From positions 48,170 through 112,169 of the forward strand of contig MPNW01000058.1 in the NCBI GenBank assembly GCA_011800805.1: 64,000 bases of DNA. Reading direction: 5' to 3'. The stretch is from Hirudo medicinalis (lineage: Eukaryota; Annelida; Clitellata; Hirudinida; Hirudinidae). A program made the position numbers and the translations under genes. Positions 11,498-33,697 of the stretch are shown here, in pieces. Position 1 is the stretch's first letter. Every line of letters begins with the position of its first letter. The notes under the pieces were generated by a model that was not told where the DNA came from, ran no database searches, and saw nothing but the letters and a program-made list of their open reading frames with translations.

Positions 11498-11567
11498 TGC
11501 CTGTGGACTCTTGTTGAGACCTGGCGTCATTGACTTCCCAGCCGTTGTGGTTGAGTTGAATGAATAA

Positions 11568-11605
<38 letters not shown>

Positions 11606-14600
11606 TAACAATAACATTTCACTACATCATAATCACCTGCAGCTATAATCGAGGTCATTCTCACTGAATGAGGCCGGGTTAAGAATCCTCTGCAGTGGAT
11701 AGGATTTGTTGCAGAATAGTTTCAAGAGCTGAAAGGTAACATCCACAACCCCTGCTTCTTCATCCAGGCCCCACCGCTCCATGTAAGGTGGATTTGGAGC
11801 GGCACAGTACCTCCCCTGAGAGGTCGAACCCTGGTAGCCCAACTCGTACTCCCTGAGGGCCTCAGAGATTGTGCAGGTGGCAGGACAGGCATACCTAATA
11901 AACAAAAATGTTTAATTAATATTGTTTATTGCATTATTGTTGTTTAATTTCATTAACATTATTTCTAATGGCACCGACCACCCAATTAGCATATTATAAT
12001 GTCGACCAACCATAGATGGAGTCCGAAGCATCTTTTCCAGTCGAGCGACTTGCAACAATTGATTTGTCCCTTCGACGTCCTCAGCATTAAAACTCCGCCC
12101 AGCAGTGCGAAGACGGCCAATCGGCTTTCGCTCATGAACTGGTCCGACTGGGAACGATATCCGACGTCGTGAATTGTTCAAGATAAACACGCATGAATAA
12201 CATCGAATGGTTGATATTAATATATTGAATTAATAATATTGATTAATAATAATATAATAATTAATAAATAATATAATTAACAATCAAGTGTTTATCGGTT
12301 AGCAATTGTTGTCATTAAAGCAATTGCACTTTGCAAATGGCTCGCATCACAAGAATCCTCTTAAGTCTTAAGCTTAAGGTGATAATAAAGTAAACCAGTA
12401 AAACTTAATAACTAAATAATAGGTTAATAATAAGTAAATAGGTCATAATTCCTTAACGACAACTCCACAACAGCTAATGAAAAAGGATCCCATCCAACCT
12501 TAGAGTCACTCCATAACTCCAACTGCTTCCTCAGCATTAATCGGACATCGTCGGGACCGGATGCTTGAGACAGGATGAGGGACATGTGGATATCCTTGAC
12601 CTTCATGGCTGCCTCCACTGCCTGCTTCACCTGGAAACCAGTGAGGTGAGAGAAGGTGACACTGCCATCGGAGTTGTCTCCTCCCAGCAACTTGATCTGA
12701 TTGGTTGAAAGAATTATTCATTACAAGGCTCATTACTAAGCAGATCAATAAAATTTAAATCCTTATGTTGTTAATTAGCACTACACATGGTTAACAATTT
12801 AATTAAATTATTCAACCTCCTCTGCAATTCTTTTGGCAGCATCCTCAACCAGCCACCCAGTGATTGCCTCTTTCCTCAGACTCTGAACGTAATAATCATC
12901 TGAGTTGCTCGCGTCCACAGCTCCGAGGTCTCCCCACAAGGAAAGGCACAGCTTCCATACCGATGACATGTTCCTACTCCATTCTGTAAATGTAAACATA
13001 GGTAAAGAAACAGAAACCCACGTTGACCAAAACATTAAAATCGGCTTCTAATTTTAGATCGCCCAAAATCCTTACCCGATCGGTCGGCGAGCTTCAACAA
13101 CTCGTTGGTCACCGCCCTGAGAAGGGACTGTGGATCTTTAGAGAAAGAAATGTAGGGGCATGTGGAAGAGGGTTCAAGTGGAGGGTTCTCATCACCACCC
13201 ACTTCCATCGGGCCACATTCCACTTGGCAGTGATCCAGCTCTGCTTGGAGGCAAACGTCCAACACATCCTACAATGTATATATTGCCATCTTCATGGTCA
13301 AAACTGTCCATTGGAATTCTATTTGCACTTTTATTTGTTTTTTCCACAGAAAATTGTTTAATCAACGATTATTAATTTTTTGCTCGAGTACAAATTACAT
13401 GTCCGCTCGGAAGCAGGAAGGTGGATCACCGAGGAAACCATTCACGAATAAAAAAACTCACCTTCATGCCATTTCCATCTCCAAATGAGGCAGGTGGCAG
13501 AATTCTCTCGAGTTTTGCCACAAAAGATGAGTCACCCTTATCCAATAACTTCATAGTATTTTGTCTTGCCATCAGGCCAAAATTGTCTGCAAATAATTGA
13601 ATGTATATTATTATTTATTCCAATCATCTTTTTGGTGAAATGGTTAAAATTATGCAATAATAGGCATTAAAAACAATCCCATAAAAGGAGCTCACTTGTC
13701 TTCCCTTCAGTTTCCGACACCCCGCAGATAGCAGGTCCGACGTGCACCAACGTCCAACCGGGGCAATCTTCCCCCATGTATGAACCCCACCCCGTACGAG
13801 TCGACGCCCCCAGGAACAGCCCGAGGTCGTGAGCAAGATTCTGCTTTCCGAACATCAGGGACTTCTCCAGGGGAACACACACCTGCTTCCTCGCCATGAC
13901 GACATTGGTCAATCTCCCTTCGAGGACCTTCATGTCCTCCTCGGTCATTCTCGAGGGCACGATCGGATGGCTCGACTTGAAGGCCGCCACGGCAACCTTC
14001 GGCAGAGCCGAGGTTGTGGTGGTCAATGCAGGGGCACCAGCCTAATAGAGAAGGAATGTGGTGGCACGGAAGGGGACTGCCTGCTAATTATGTTGTCTGA
14101 AATAATAAATAAATGAAGTGATCATCTTCATCGTCACTCATGTCGTAATTGTGGCATTCTACCTGTTGCCATGGAAGCATTACTAGCAAATGGGGAGCTG
14201 ATCACAGACAATTTGTTTGAGGAGAATGAAAGATCTGAAAGCATAAAAAAATTATCCTATGAAAAGTATCGCAGGATAAAAATTATAGATAGTTCGAGCG
14301 GTCAGGTTAGTAACTATTCTTGAATTGTTTATACTCTATTAATAAAAAATTTGCAGCACAAGAGAACAATACATAACTACAACAATCAGATGCTTGCACA
14401 AATTTCATGAGAAGAAACATCAAACACACCCTTGAAGATGGATTCTCTAACAACCTTTGCCTTTCTCTTGACGGCCTCAAGATCCTCCTCATCGTCGTCA
14501 TCCATCAATCCCCCGAAGAACGAGGCCTTCTGCAATTGGACCTGGCGTGCAGAGACTCGGCCTAAGGTCTCGTAGGTAGGCGATTTTAATTGGCTGCCGA

Positions 14601-17600
14601 AGCAAGTCTCGTCGTATTCATCGTCGCTTCTGGCGTAGTCATCTTCGACGCCCTTTCCACTACGATACGAGTTTTCCTTTCCCTCATCCTTCTCGTTGTC
14701 GTCTTCCTCCATGTCGTCGCCATCATGGAAGCCTATTGACCAATCACAATAGACATTTCAATGCTTAATCTTTACTCAAACCTAGTTTTAACTCTATCAA
14801 CCTTTACCCATTTTAGGATAGGGAGTGACCTTCACCCTCTTGGTGAGCCTCTCAAATTTGTTATCTTCGTCGTCGCAGGTCATGTCCTCGTCATCTTCAT
14901 CATCGTTCTTCAGAAAGTGAGCGTGTCGAACTTGCTGAATTGGAGTCGTGAAGAGCTGTTTCGGTTGTTGTTCTGTCGTCATCTTCTTGGGAGTTCCAAC
15001 AGGCAGTGGTTGTTGCAGGGGTTTCTGCAAAGTGTTATTCGAATGACGTTGAATTGAATATGGCATGTTGATTTAAAATGCAAATAAATAATAAGGATTA
15101 TTGAATTATTGATAAAATGTCGGAAATGAATGGGACTTCTGCTGCATAATTATTGTTTGCGTCGCCGAATCATCATCACAACTGTGTTGCTAACACACAA
15201 ATTATAATTTTAACAATAACAGAATTTCTACCACAGCAAGACACGACGTGCAATCAAGACGTTTATTGACAATCATTTCTCTGCAGGTGAGCATCGGTAG
15301 ATCCTCCTCACCTTTCCAAGTTGATCGACTCCAGTCTTCGGTGCACTCTCCGCCAATTCGTCGTCATCTTCTGAATCGTCGAGCATCCCGTACTTGGAGA
15401 AGTGGTCGACCTGGAAAACATGGTTTACATCGGTCATATGCATTTGTATTCATCTCTTAATTATTGGTCAGAATTACAATGATAACTTGCCATCCAAGCT
15501 TAAACTATCAAACCTTGTTTACAAGAGAACAATCAAATAATTCAAGCACTAATCTATCATCCAATTACTTGTAACTGCCTATGGACAAACAATCCATAGA
15601 GCCACTCACAATGAAGACATAAGATCCGGTCTCCGGTCTGTACTCCACGAACTTGGCCTGCATTCCGATGCATTTTCGCTCCAACTTTTCCACGAATCCC
15701 ATGCTCATCAAGCGGTCGTAGTCCTGGCAGGTAATAACAACGACAGTGTTAATGTCGCCAATGTTAACGATCGGTCGCAGAATCAAAAACGCTTACCGTA
15801 ATTGGCTGCTTGGTGGTCTTATCGATGGGGTAAACCATGTCCAGTGTGACCTGGGCCTTCTTGTTGAGGCCCTCCCCCCTGGGATGCTTCTTGGTGTTGT
15901 CCGGGTAGATCTCGATCTCCTTACGACGGAAGTGCACTGTGGAGTGGGAGTTGTTATTAATTGATTTATTGGGACAATTATCATCTTGGAAATTGGTATT
16001 CCATTATCTTTATTGCCATAGCTACCGTGCCTATAACTTACAGCATCCACATTATAAAAAATATTTTATTATTTTAATCTTCATGTTATTTTACAATCTT
16101 TAGATCCCCATTCGCTCACCCAATTCGTCGAGGTTCAGGTTGGTGACGTCGGTTTCTCCGGGAAAGAGCACGTTGCCGTAACCTTCCCGACCAATCACAA
16201 GGTCCCTCACTACGCACCTCCCGTCCTCGGTCATCAAACCCTCCATCTCCTCCAGAGACGGGAGGGTGAAGTAGTCGGGTCGGGTCAACACCACCCTGGC
16301 CGGGTGGGGAGCCTTTGGAGAAACATGGACGGCCATCGCATCGTTGGTTGGATCAAACTGATGATTAGATGTTTAAATAACTCAGCGTATAATTAAACAT
16401 TAGATGATTTCGGATAGTTTGTAATTTTAAATCAGTTGAGGCAGTCATCATTGCCTTCAAATGCTGAGATATACAATACGATACGATACAATAACGATCG
16501 TCAACTCACATTGTTGCTGTGATGATCGTCATGCTCTGCCACGTTCAAGGGGCGAACAGTCTTTGGAATGAGTTCATCCATCGTGTTGTTCATTGGGTGC
16601 CTGGCATCAACATTACTTTCTTCATTATAAATACCACCAATAGCAAAACACTTGATTGTCTTCAAATACCCATCATATCTTGAGTCTTCAAGGTCATGCC
16701 TGGATCTGGTTCTCACACTGCTGCGACCAAGTTGTCCAAACTCGCTGAAAGTGAAATAGTATTTAGTGTTATTCAAGATGAGAACCAAATAGAAAAAATT
16801 GTAAAAAGCATCTGCCAGTTCAACATTGCCATAATAAGATCAACTCTGACCGATAAAGATTCCAACCTGTTGCTGGGACCGATGACGATCGGGCTCCTCC
16901 TGTTTCCATCGAGGACGTTGGCCGTCGTCGAGGGTTGCGGGGAGCCTGTCCGCGACTGACCGAGGGCTTCTTTCATGTTGTTGTAGGTCTGCTGTTGCTG
17001 CAGGATGCTCTTGACGTCGAGGTACTTGTAATTCTTCCGTGGAACGAAGGTCTCCTCCAGGTTCTGGTTTTGTTGTGCACTTCCAGAGGCATCCTCGTCC
17101 AAGCAATCAAATAGCAACGACTGCAGTTTGTAAAAATGTTGCTTGCATTGAATGAAATAATTGAAAACAAGGTTGAAAATAGGAGCGATCATTGCCCTCA
17201 AAGAGTGTCGTTACCTATTAACAAAAGAGTTTACAAAACGATGCTCACCTTTTCGCTCCTGTCTGTGAGAGGCACGGTCTTGATGGCAGGCCTGTCCTGA
17301 GAGTGCTTGTACCTCAGCTGGGTCGACAACAAAGACTGCTGTGCAATCGGATTGGTCGGCTTCAGCAGCTCGTTCTGCCTGGACGGATCCTAAGAATTGG
17401 ACAATTTCAAGTCACCACGCTATCATTATCATAATGATTATCCTGATCATCATAAAAGACATCATAATCATCCTAAAAGACATCACAATCATCATAAAAG
17501 ACATCATAACCATCATAAAAGACATCATAATCATCATCACAGTCATATGGTGTCTGAACTTACCCCAAGGAGATTCTTGAAGAGAGGATTGTCTCCATAA

Positions 17601-20514
17601 GGAGAGGCATTTAGTGCAGCAATGTGCTGCTGGATCTGTTTTTGTTGCTCCAGTAGCATCAACAACTCTGCATTCTGCTGCTGCTGCAGTTGTTGCGTCT
17701 GACCCGCAACCAAGGCGTTCGTCCCGAACATCCCCGTGCCGAGGGTCCCGGTGTTGGCCGCACCGAGGCTTCCCGTGGCCAGTGTGGTGCTTCCCAGGCC
17801 CCCTCCCAGACCAAAGCCTTGTTGAGTAGAAATAGTACTCGTGCTTATATTGAGACCCCCTTGATTTGTTAATATTGATGAATCAAAATTAGAGACAGTT
17901 AATCATTGGCTACGTAGACACGGCTAACTATTTCACTCAATGAAACGATAAAACTTGTTAGAAACACACCTGAGGTAGCTGTGTTACCAAAAAGTGAACC
18001 GGCTGGTTTCTGCTGGTTTGAAAACAAGCTGGAGGTGTTCGAAGTCCCGAGAGCCCCAAATCCTGGCGTGGATCCTAACGGTGCCGACCCAAATCCTAAA
18101 AATAATTAAAGATAAAATAGATTGTACGGGTATTCCATTGTGCCATTATAATTAGTTAATTATTATAATTAACTCAATTAGCAAAGGAACTAAATTAATG
18201 GCAAAGAAAATACATTTATTTTATTTAGATATAATATCGACAAAGTACGTGCCGTTCTAAAAACTAACCTCCGAATCCTAAGGACGTATTCTGAGTTCCG
18301 AGACCGAATCCAGTAGCGGCAGAGGCGGCCGGCTTGTTAAAAGCTCCGGTACCAAATGCACCTCCCAGGCTTGATTGGGTACTCTGTGGAGTACCAAAGG
18401 TAAAGGTTGAGCTCGTACCAGTCTGACCGAAGCTCAGGGGTTTCGGACCAAAGATTCCGCCCGTGTTCTGATTGGTTCCAAAAATTTGCGCATTAATCGG
18501 CTGGATGACGTTTTGCAGCATTATCAGCCATTTCAAATTTGAATGGTTAATAATGATAAAATACAGGATAGCACAGAATTTTCTTAACACTCACAGTGCT
18601 TTGAGCTCCAAGTACGAAAGCAGTGCTCGCTTGAGGTTGCGATGCTCCGAAAAATCCGAACGACGACTGCGTCGTTGTTGCCGCTTGACCGAACAGTCCT
18701 GCAGGCTGCTCGAGGAAATGTTAACGAATGAAACGGTTGACACGATCACCGATTACGTTTACAAAGATGGTCGGCACATTAAAACATTAATGACGGCAAC
18801 CGTCCCGACCTTGTTTCCTCCGAAAGGCGATCCAGACGAGAGTCCACCGAATCCACTTGAAGCGGTGGTTGTGGTCGTGGCTCCTCCTCCAAACAAGGGC
18901 TTGGCTTGTGATAGGTTCGACCCAAATAGAGATGTGCTGGCTGCAGTGGATGTCCCAAAGCCTTTTGCATGGAGCAATTGATATTTTTTATCACCGACGT
19001 TAAGATTCTTTCGTATTCATCGATACATTCATCATCAATGTCGTTGTCGTGTCAAATATTTCAGTTATTGTGAGAATCGTGTGAACCCAAAATCATCCGG
19101 ATGCAAATGTGCTACTGATGATAATCATCGACTATTTAGAACACCCACCAGGAAAGGCAGATTTGTTCTGATTTCCAAACATTCCGAACCCTGAAGTCTG
19201 AGATTGCGGCTGAGAAGTGGAAAGAAAACCTCCACCGATGGTTGGGCCTGACTTCCTATTTGCTTGGTAATCTTCATACCTCAGCTCCTAAGATTAGCAG
19301 TAAAACATTTTCATGTTCACATTTCAGTCCTTATTAAAGACATTGATAGACAATATGATTCAGTAAATATCCAAACCTCAAAGCTCTTGTTTTCATACTC
19401 TTTCATGCCTGTTATGCAGAACATCTTAGTGGTGATGCTGACAGAATTCCCAGCCTTCATCATGGCATCCGACCCAGATACCGGGACGAACTTGATCGTC
19501 GTTCCACTCTGTTGGGCACCGAGGCCGCCCAGAAAGGCTGCGGTGTTTGAGGCTGCGGTCCCTCCGAAGAGGGTCATCCCTCCTCCCGCCGTTTGTCCGA
19601 AACCGGTCGATTGTTGTGCCGCTTGGCCGAACAACGACGTCGTTCCCGAACTGTATCCTGTTTTTATTTTCCATGTAATCATTATCAATGATCGATGGGG
19701 AATCATCACCAATGCATTTCCATTTGAATGATTTTAGTTTGGGTTCATGTAATTCTTGCAAAAACCATAATATTTGACACAATTCGACAAAAATCCACGT
19801 CAGTACACAACAAAAAAGAGCCGGGCATGCGGCCAGATCAAACTTACCTGAAGTGGCCCCAGAACCAAACAGGTTGGTGTTTTGTTGCGATGTCTGCAAA
19901 CCTGTACCTCCTCCAAAGTCTTTAAAATGAAAGTTAGTTATGTTACATTAAATCCATAGTTATGCAAATTAAATGGAGAAACCCCTGTTAGCAAATTTCA
20001 TCATTTCATGCATTTAGATTTAACAGCTACCATAATAATTCACTTTCAACTCACTGAATGAGGTATTTCCTGTAGAAGTTCCAAAGGTAGACGTGTTAGT
20101 GCTACCAAATAAGCCCCCGCCAGTGGGATTGGTAGATCCAAAGAGTCCTGTTGATGTTGGCTGATTGGACCCCCCAAATGGGCTAGATCCAAAGGTGGCT
20201 CCTGGTTCAAAAATTTAATCTAGAATTTCAGAATTTATTAAACGATGGATAAATTTTATAAATACATGCCACATGCATACAGTGCTGCTAGTGTGCAAAA
20301 ATTTTAGAAATACAAATATCACTATCAATATCATAACATGAGTTACTACCTCCTCCGAAGGTTGCATTGTTTGGTGTTCCAAATGTATTTGAGCCTGGAT
20401 TAAAATAAATGTGCCAATTTTAGAAATGAAACAGAATAGAGATCTAAATAAAGGCTTACCAAAGGAAGTATTTCCTGTTGCACCAAACAAACTTGGGGTT
20501 GGCTTGCCAAACAT
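9792..20514 (-). CDS. NUP98: NUP98-NUP96 nucleoporin precursor
   Basis: Thirty-three exons on the minus strand, ATG at 20512-20514, TGA at 9792-9794, about 1923 aa. Order: FG/GLFG-type repeats; the GLEBS motif that binds RAE1 (GTTIKFVPVSGSD...CITGMKEYE...ELRYEDYQANRK; exons 19377-19657 and 19149-19287); more FG repeats; a Gln-rich segment; a linker; the autoproteolytic domain (exons 16120-16357, 15797-15936, 15610-15723, 15312-15410) with the catalytic HFSKYG at about residue 930, so self-cleavage between F and S is expected. Then an acidic linker and the Nup96 helical half (GWTLVHVG, VWKLCLSLWGDL, SLDWKRCFGLHLWY, LRIPVEWIHEAK). Nup98 is the mobile FG barrier and mRNA-export subunit; Nup96 belongs to the Y-complex scaffold. 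Exon 11270-11424 is one base short (see findings); without correction translation would stop soon after. Confidence 0.93.
14163..14234 (-). other. Possible cassette exon in NUP98-96
   Basis: A 72-bp segment with a good acceptor (TTTATGCTTTCAG) and donor (ACAG/GTAGAA), open in phase 1 (contains SVISSPFASNASMAT). The following exon (right edge 14041) needs phase 0, so inclusion shifts the frame. The main model skips it, using the donor after AAGGGT at 14428. It could be an alternative or poison exon, or chance. The plus strand of the same segment is also open (46 aa), which lowers confidence. Confidence 0.3.
17440..17545. repeat. 24-bp minisatellite in a NUP98 intron
   Basis: About four degenerate copies of a unit around CATCATAAAAGACATCATAA, lying in the intron between exons 17249-17389 and 17564-17859 and reaching to within about 20 bp of the donor of the upstream exon. 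Confidence 0.75.
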
Positions 20515-23500
20515 TCAGAATGGCTCAGAAAAATCACAACAAGGATCTAAAAGTAATGATCAGAAATTTCACATTTAATAACTCACTAATTTTACAAAGG
20601 CTTGACAATCAAATTAACGCAAATATATACAACTGGGAGCTTCAAGCCAATTACGTAAATCCAGTCACCTAGCTTAGCTACCACGCCGCAAATTACTGCG
20701 GCATTTCCGCCATTCCAAAAAAAAACACAAAAGTGAATCAATCCTCCAGCAAATATGCGCATCAAAATCTTACGAAATAAAGGCACACCTTCAATAAGTT
20801 CGTATAGAAATAACAAAACTGCTTAAAGAACCCGTCTTCATCGAGTAATACGTCCAAAAAAAAACTAGTTTGTCCCGGCGGTGAAAAGTTAAACTATTCT
20901 TTGCTTACTATCTTATTTTCGGACGATTAAAAATTGTTCAATGTTTAATAAATTGTTTAAACTTTAAAAATTTAATACTAATTACTAATGCAATTTTATG
21001 CATCATTTTTGTTTTATATTTAGAAGTTGTAAAAATATTTATTTTAACTAACTAATGCAAACGTTATTTATATTATAACAATTTAGTTTGAATATATTTT
21101 ATTTTATCATCAAAAGCATTTTAGCAGAAAATCTCAACCTAAGGGGCATCTACAATTTATGCCACGCATCTAAAAGAATGTAATATGAGCCCTGACGTTT
21201 GTGGCTAGGAGCAAAAAAGAAGGCCATCTCCACAAGTTGTGCGAGGGCTTCCCCCTTGGGAAATTACGTCCCTGGTGATAGGAATGAGTTAAATATGATG
21301 TCGTATAAAGAAAAAAAAAATCCTCTTTAAAAAAATGCTTCACCAGTCCAATTGTCGTTATTGTTGTATTTGGCTATTTAAAAAAATTCATAAATTATGT
21401 GAATGATCTACCATACTATATTATTCCTCGGAAATTTATAAAAACTGATACCGTTATCTGGAGTATTATGGGTGGGACCATAGAGAGTATGAAGCATTTG
21501 CCAATCTTTGATGCTCGTAGTTTGGGACTACGACTGGGAGTTTCTCATATAGAAGCACTCAAGTTTTATGATTTTCTTATCTTCCTTGGCATATATTCGG
21601 ATGATAATTTGGTTTCTAGCTTCATCGTTTGCTATTTTAAAAACATCTCATGGATCAAATTAAGGATACTAAGCGTCTCTGACTATGGCGCCTCATAAAT
21701 TAACTATTGTTATTATCGTCATTATTAAAATTATACATACAGACGCTCTCGTTTTGTTTATTTAAATAATCGAATTTTCCGATCTTACAGTCTCCAGACT
21801 GGTGCAAAAATTTGTTTCAATTTTTACAGCTTAATAAGCATTAGAAACAACAGCCGTCATTTCTAGAGAATAGCGTCACTATCAAACTTTCCCATCTGGC
21901 CGGGTATTTCTGCTAATGGACCATTTGCGTGTTCGGATTGGTTAAAGATTATAATTAAGCAAACCGTCAGGATAAGAAATGTCCCCCTTGCACTTGAATT
22001 TTGGTTTATCAAAGCATGGCGATAACAATGAATGTAAAATATATGTGTAGCTTATTTTTTGCAGACATTTTTGCAATAATTTATTAATGCAATAGTTTCA
22101 AAACTGGATTTACAGTGTCAGATTAATTTTGATAAAGTAATAATGTTTTAAACAAGGAGTAATTACTAATTCATTATTAATTCATTAAGATTCCGAAAGT
22201 AGATTCACACGTCGAGGATATATTATGGGATACATTTATTTTTTAACACTGATTACAATAAACATGATAATACATGATAAACTTGACCAGCTGCAATGCT
22301 ATCGCATATATTGCGCATTACAACCCCAGTTCCTATGATAGATTGACGGACAGGTCAATCGGATCTTATCGTAGGCTTCATTAAAAGATAGCACATCTTA
22401 TCGAGTGGACCTGATCCGAAAGGCTAAGACTTAGAGAAACCTAAGAATCAAGATGCAAGAAGAAAGCTTTACCTAAAACAAAGATTTGCTAAACCTTAAG
22501 AAACTGACCTGGGTAATTTATTACCATTACCTGGAGTAACCCTGGGAAATTTATTACCATTACCTCAGGGCTGAAAACATTTACACCTAATGGCAGATAT
22601 GTCAGTTCAAGCAAACATTGGTGGTTGTTAAGCATTTCAATCCTATCTCAAACAGCTTGATTGAAGGCAAATGGGGAAGCAAATGTAAATATAAAGTTCG
22701 TAAATATAACGCTGTTGTGAAATGCCAAGACTGCACATTATTAAATGACCAATAAGAGTATAATAATATTTTTAATACAATTAAAATACAGGTGTGAGTC
22801 TGAATCAAAATAACTGTGTACTTTTTATATGATTCTATGCAAGATTCATAACGCAGCCTGAAAATGATGTCCAAATGTTTCACAGACATTGTACTTACAC
22901 GACGGTGGTGCTTAGCGGTAAAATTTCGTATAACTCTATAATTAATATGAAAATACGTAAGAATCACTTTATTTAAGGAGGATTGAACTCAACACCTTTC
23001 GACTTCTGGCAGTAACTGCTTGAATCTGCAAGTCATTACACAAGAATTCGGTGAAGAAAAAGGAGGGAAAAGAAAATTTGTTTCAGATTTAAAGAGCGCA
23101 AATGATGACTTTGTTGAAATTTTATTGCATCACAGCTATCAATCAATATCGATGCCAAGCTCAAACTCGAGATCACCCAAAGAGTTATGCATTAATTTTT
23201 TACATTCAGTCTTCAGTTCATCTGAGATTGAGATTTGAGAGTTTGAAATAGTTTCGTAAATCTGCCGCAGTAAATGGGGTCGTCGAGAGGCAGACGGTTT
23301 CCGAAGTTAAGACCACTTGAGACGAAGGAAATTGCCTGGAAATTTAATCATTCATCACGTCTCCATTACCAAGATAAAAGTGGAACCTTAAAATCGTAGT
23401 GTTCGAATGCCAAGACACGGACGCTACGGAGTTTATATTAAATGAATAAAATTCTTGTGTTGTTACGATGTATGCAACAGATGAATATTTATTTATTTGT

Positions 23501-24195
23501 TCGAAACGAAGATCATGAAGCTCCCGTTATGAATGCATGACACAACTCAGAAGATATGAGTCTGTAATCAGTTGCTAACTTATTCCTAATTAACTACTTT
23601 CGGTCTATTGTTATTAAAATCCAATCTTTATTGATCACTCTTTACAGGGAAGTTCATATCTGTCAGATTAAGGCCATCCGAACTCAGACATTTATCGGGA
23701 TTAACCTTTTGTGACTCAGATCGATTTGAATTTGAACCACTTGGCAACCAATAGCATGCTGAGTTTCCTTAGGAAAGGCTAATGTTGGACGAATCCATTT
23801 CGTTCTAAAACGTTCTTTACAACGTGAATGCATTGTAATTATGTTAATGAGCTGACCTCTTCGTTCATTATCTTTCGTGACACACATGCATAACACTTCC
23901 TTTGTCCTGCTTCGTTCTTGTTCACTTTCAGTCATTACTTTCCCTCACTTCAGCACCATCTTTCCTTTCGCCTCCCGACGCCATCGTTTGGAAAAGGATT
24001 GGTCGAAGTGGTTTGCTCTTAAGGCGAGATAGGAGATAACGAAGTCCAGTGAAGCAGAGCAAATAGTCGAGGAATTGCTGGAGGCTGTCAAAGTATCGGC
24101 AATACTTTGTTTGGCCCACAGGAGTGGATGTTGTTCAAGATCTGTAATTTTAATTGATACAATATTCGCGCAAAGAAATTATACTCGGAATTAAC
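20515..24195. other. Intergenic region between NUP98 and PTK7 start codons
   Basis: Largely AT-rich with no firm gene. It holds both 5' flanks of a head-to-head pair. A short duplication (22509-22573) repeats AATTTATTACCATTACCT. An ORF at 21399-21698 shows no recognisable domain and I do not call it. The only coding-like patches are the weak minus-strand exon pair at 23213-24090. Confidence 0.5.
23213..24090 (-). CDS. Weak two-exon candidate gene, minus strand
   Basis: Upstream piece near 23930-24090 (contains FDSLQQFLDYLLCFTGLRYL) ends GCTGAA/GTGAGG in phase 0. Downstream piece 23213-23335 follows an AAATTTCCAG acceptor, is phase 0, and reads on to TGA (contains SSGLNFGNRLPLDDPIYCG). The junction keeps frame and both patches are richer in GC than the flanks. 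No start codon is visible: the upstream frame is closed by a TGA, so a further exon would be needed. I recognise no family. It could be chance, an old coding remnant or a small gene divergent from PTK7. Confidence 0.25.
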
Positions 24196-33085
<8,890 letters not shown>

Positions 33086-33697
33086 ACTCAGTTTAACCTT
33101 AGAATCATTTTTGTTTTGAGACTAGCACTTTTAGATTTCTTTTTCACAAGTTTTCTTTTTTTTTTAAATTTTTATTGGTTTATTTTATATTCCGTTTGTT
33201 GTGTAAGTCACGCAAAGCAAAAAACCGAGCTTTAGACGTTACATTGCAAAATTATAATTTCACTTCTCATGGTTCTGACACGTAAAGATTTTTATATTTA
33301 TATTCCGAATTTATTTTTTAATGGCTTTCTGCACGGCAATTCAAGATGGGTAAAACTAAACTCAATCAAGTTATTCGCTTTTGATCTTTTACAAGTTATT
33401 CTTTAAAAAAATACATAAATCGTACTTCTTTGGTTACTTTTAAGCTTTTTGAGAGATGTTGGACTCCTTATTCATGGCAATTTTCTTAATTTATTTTGCA
33501 ATAAACAGTTTCATTAAACATTTTTTTTTGTAAATAGTCTTTAAGAAAGACTTTTATCTTTCTTAGTATCTGGAGTAGCATTTCCACTGATACTTCAAGT
33601 GAAGTGTAATCATAAAAAATAACCGAGTCAAAAAGTGGAAAGACACACTTAAACTAGAAGTAAAAACAGAACGGAACCAATGTCCCTATTGCAAGAA
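33086..33697. other. Tail-to-tail spacer between PTK7 and the polycystin gene
   Basis: AT-rich 3' flanks of two convergent genes. AATAAA near 33500 is a PTK7 poly(A) signal candidate. No further exon seen. Confidence 0.6.

Noticed and set aside
20592..20816. 74-residue hydrophobic minus-strand ORF upstream of NUP98
   Set aside because: Just 5' of the NUP98 start; no domain or splice support, more likely 5' flank.
21399..21698. 99-residue plus-strand ORF containing NDLP near its start
   Set aside because: I considered a reverse-transcriptase remnant, but no catalytic motif or flanking RT sequence is present.
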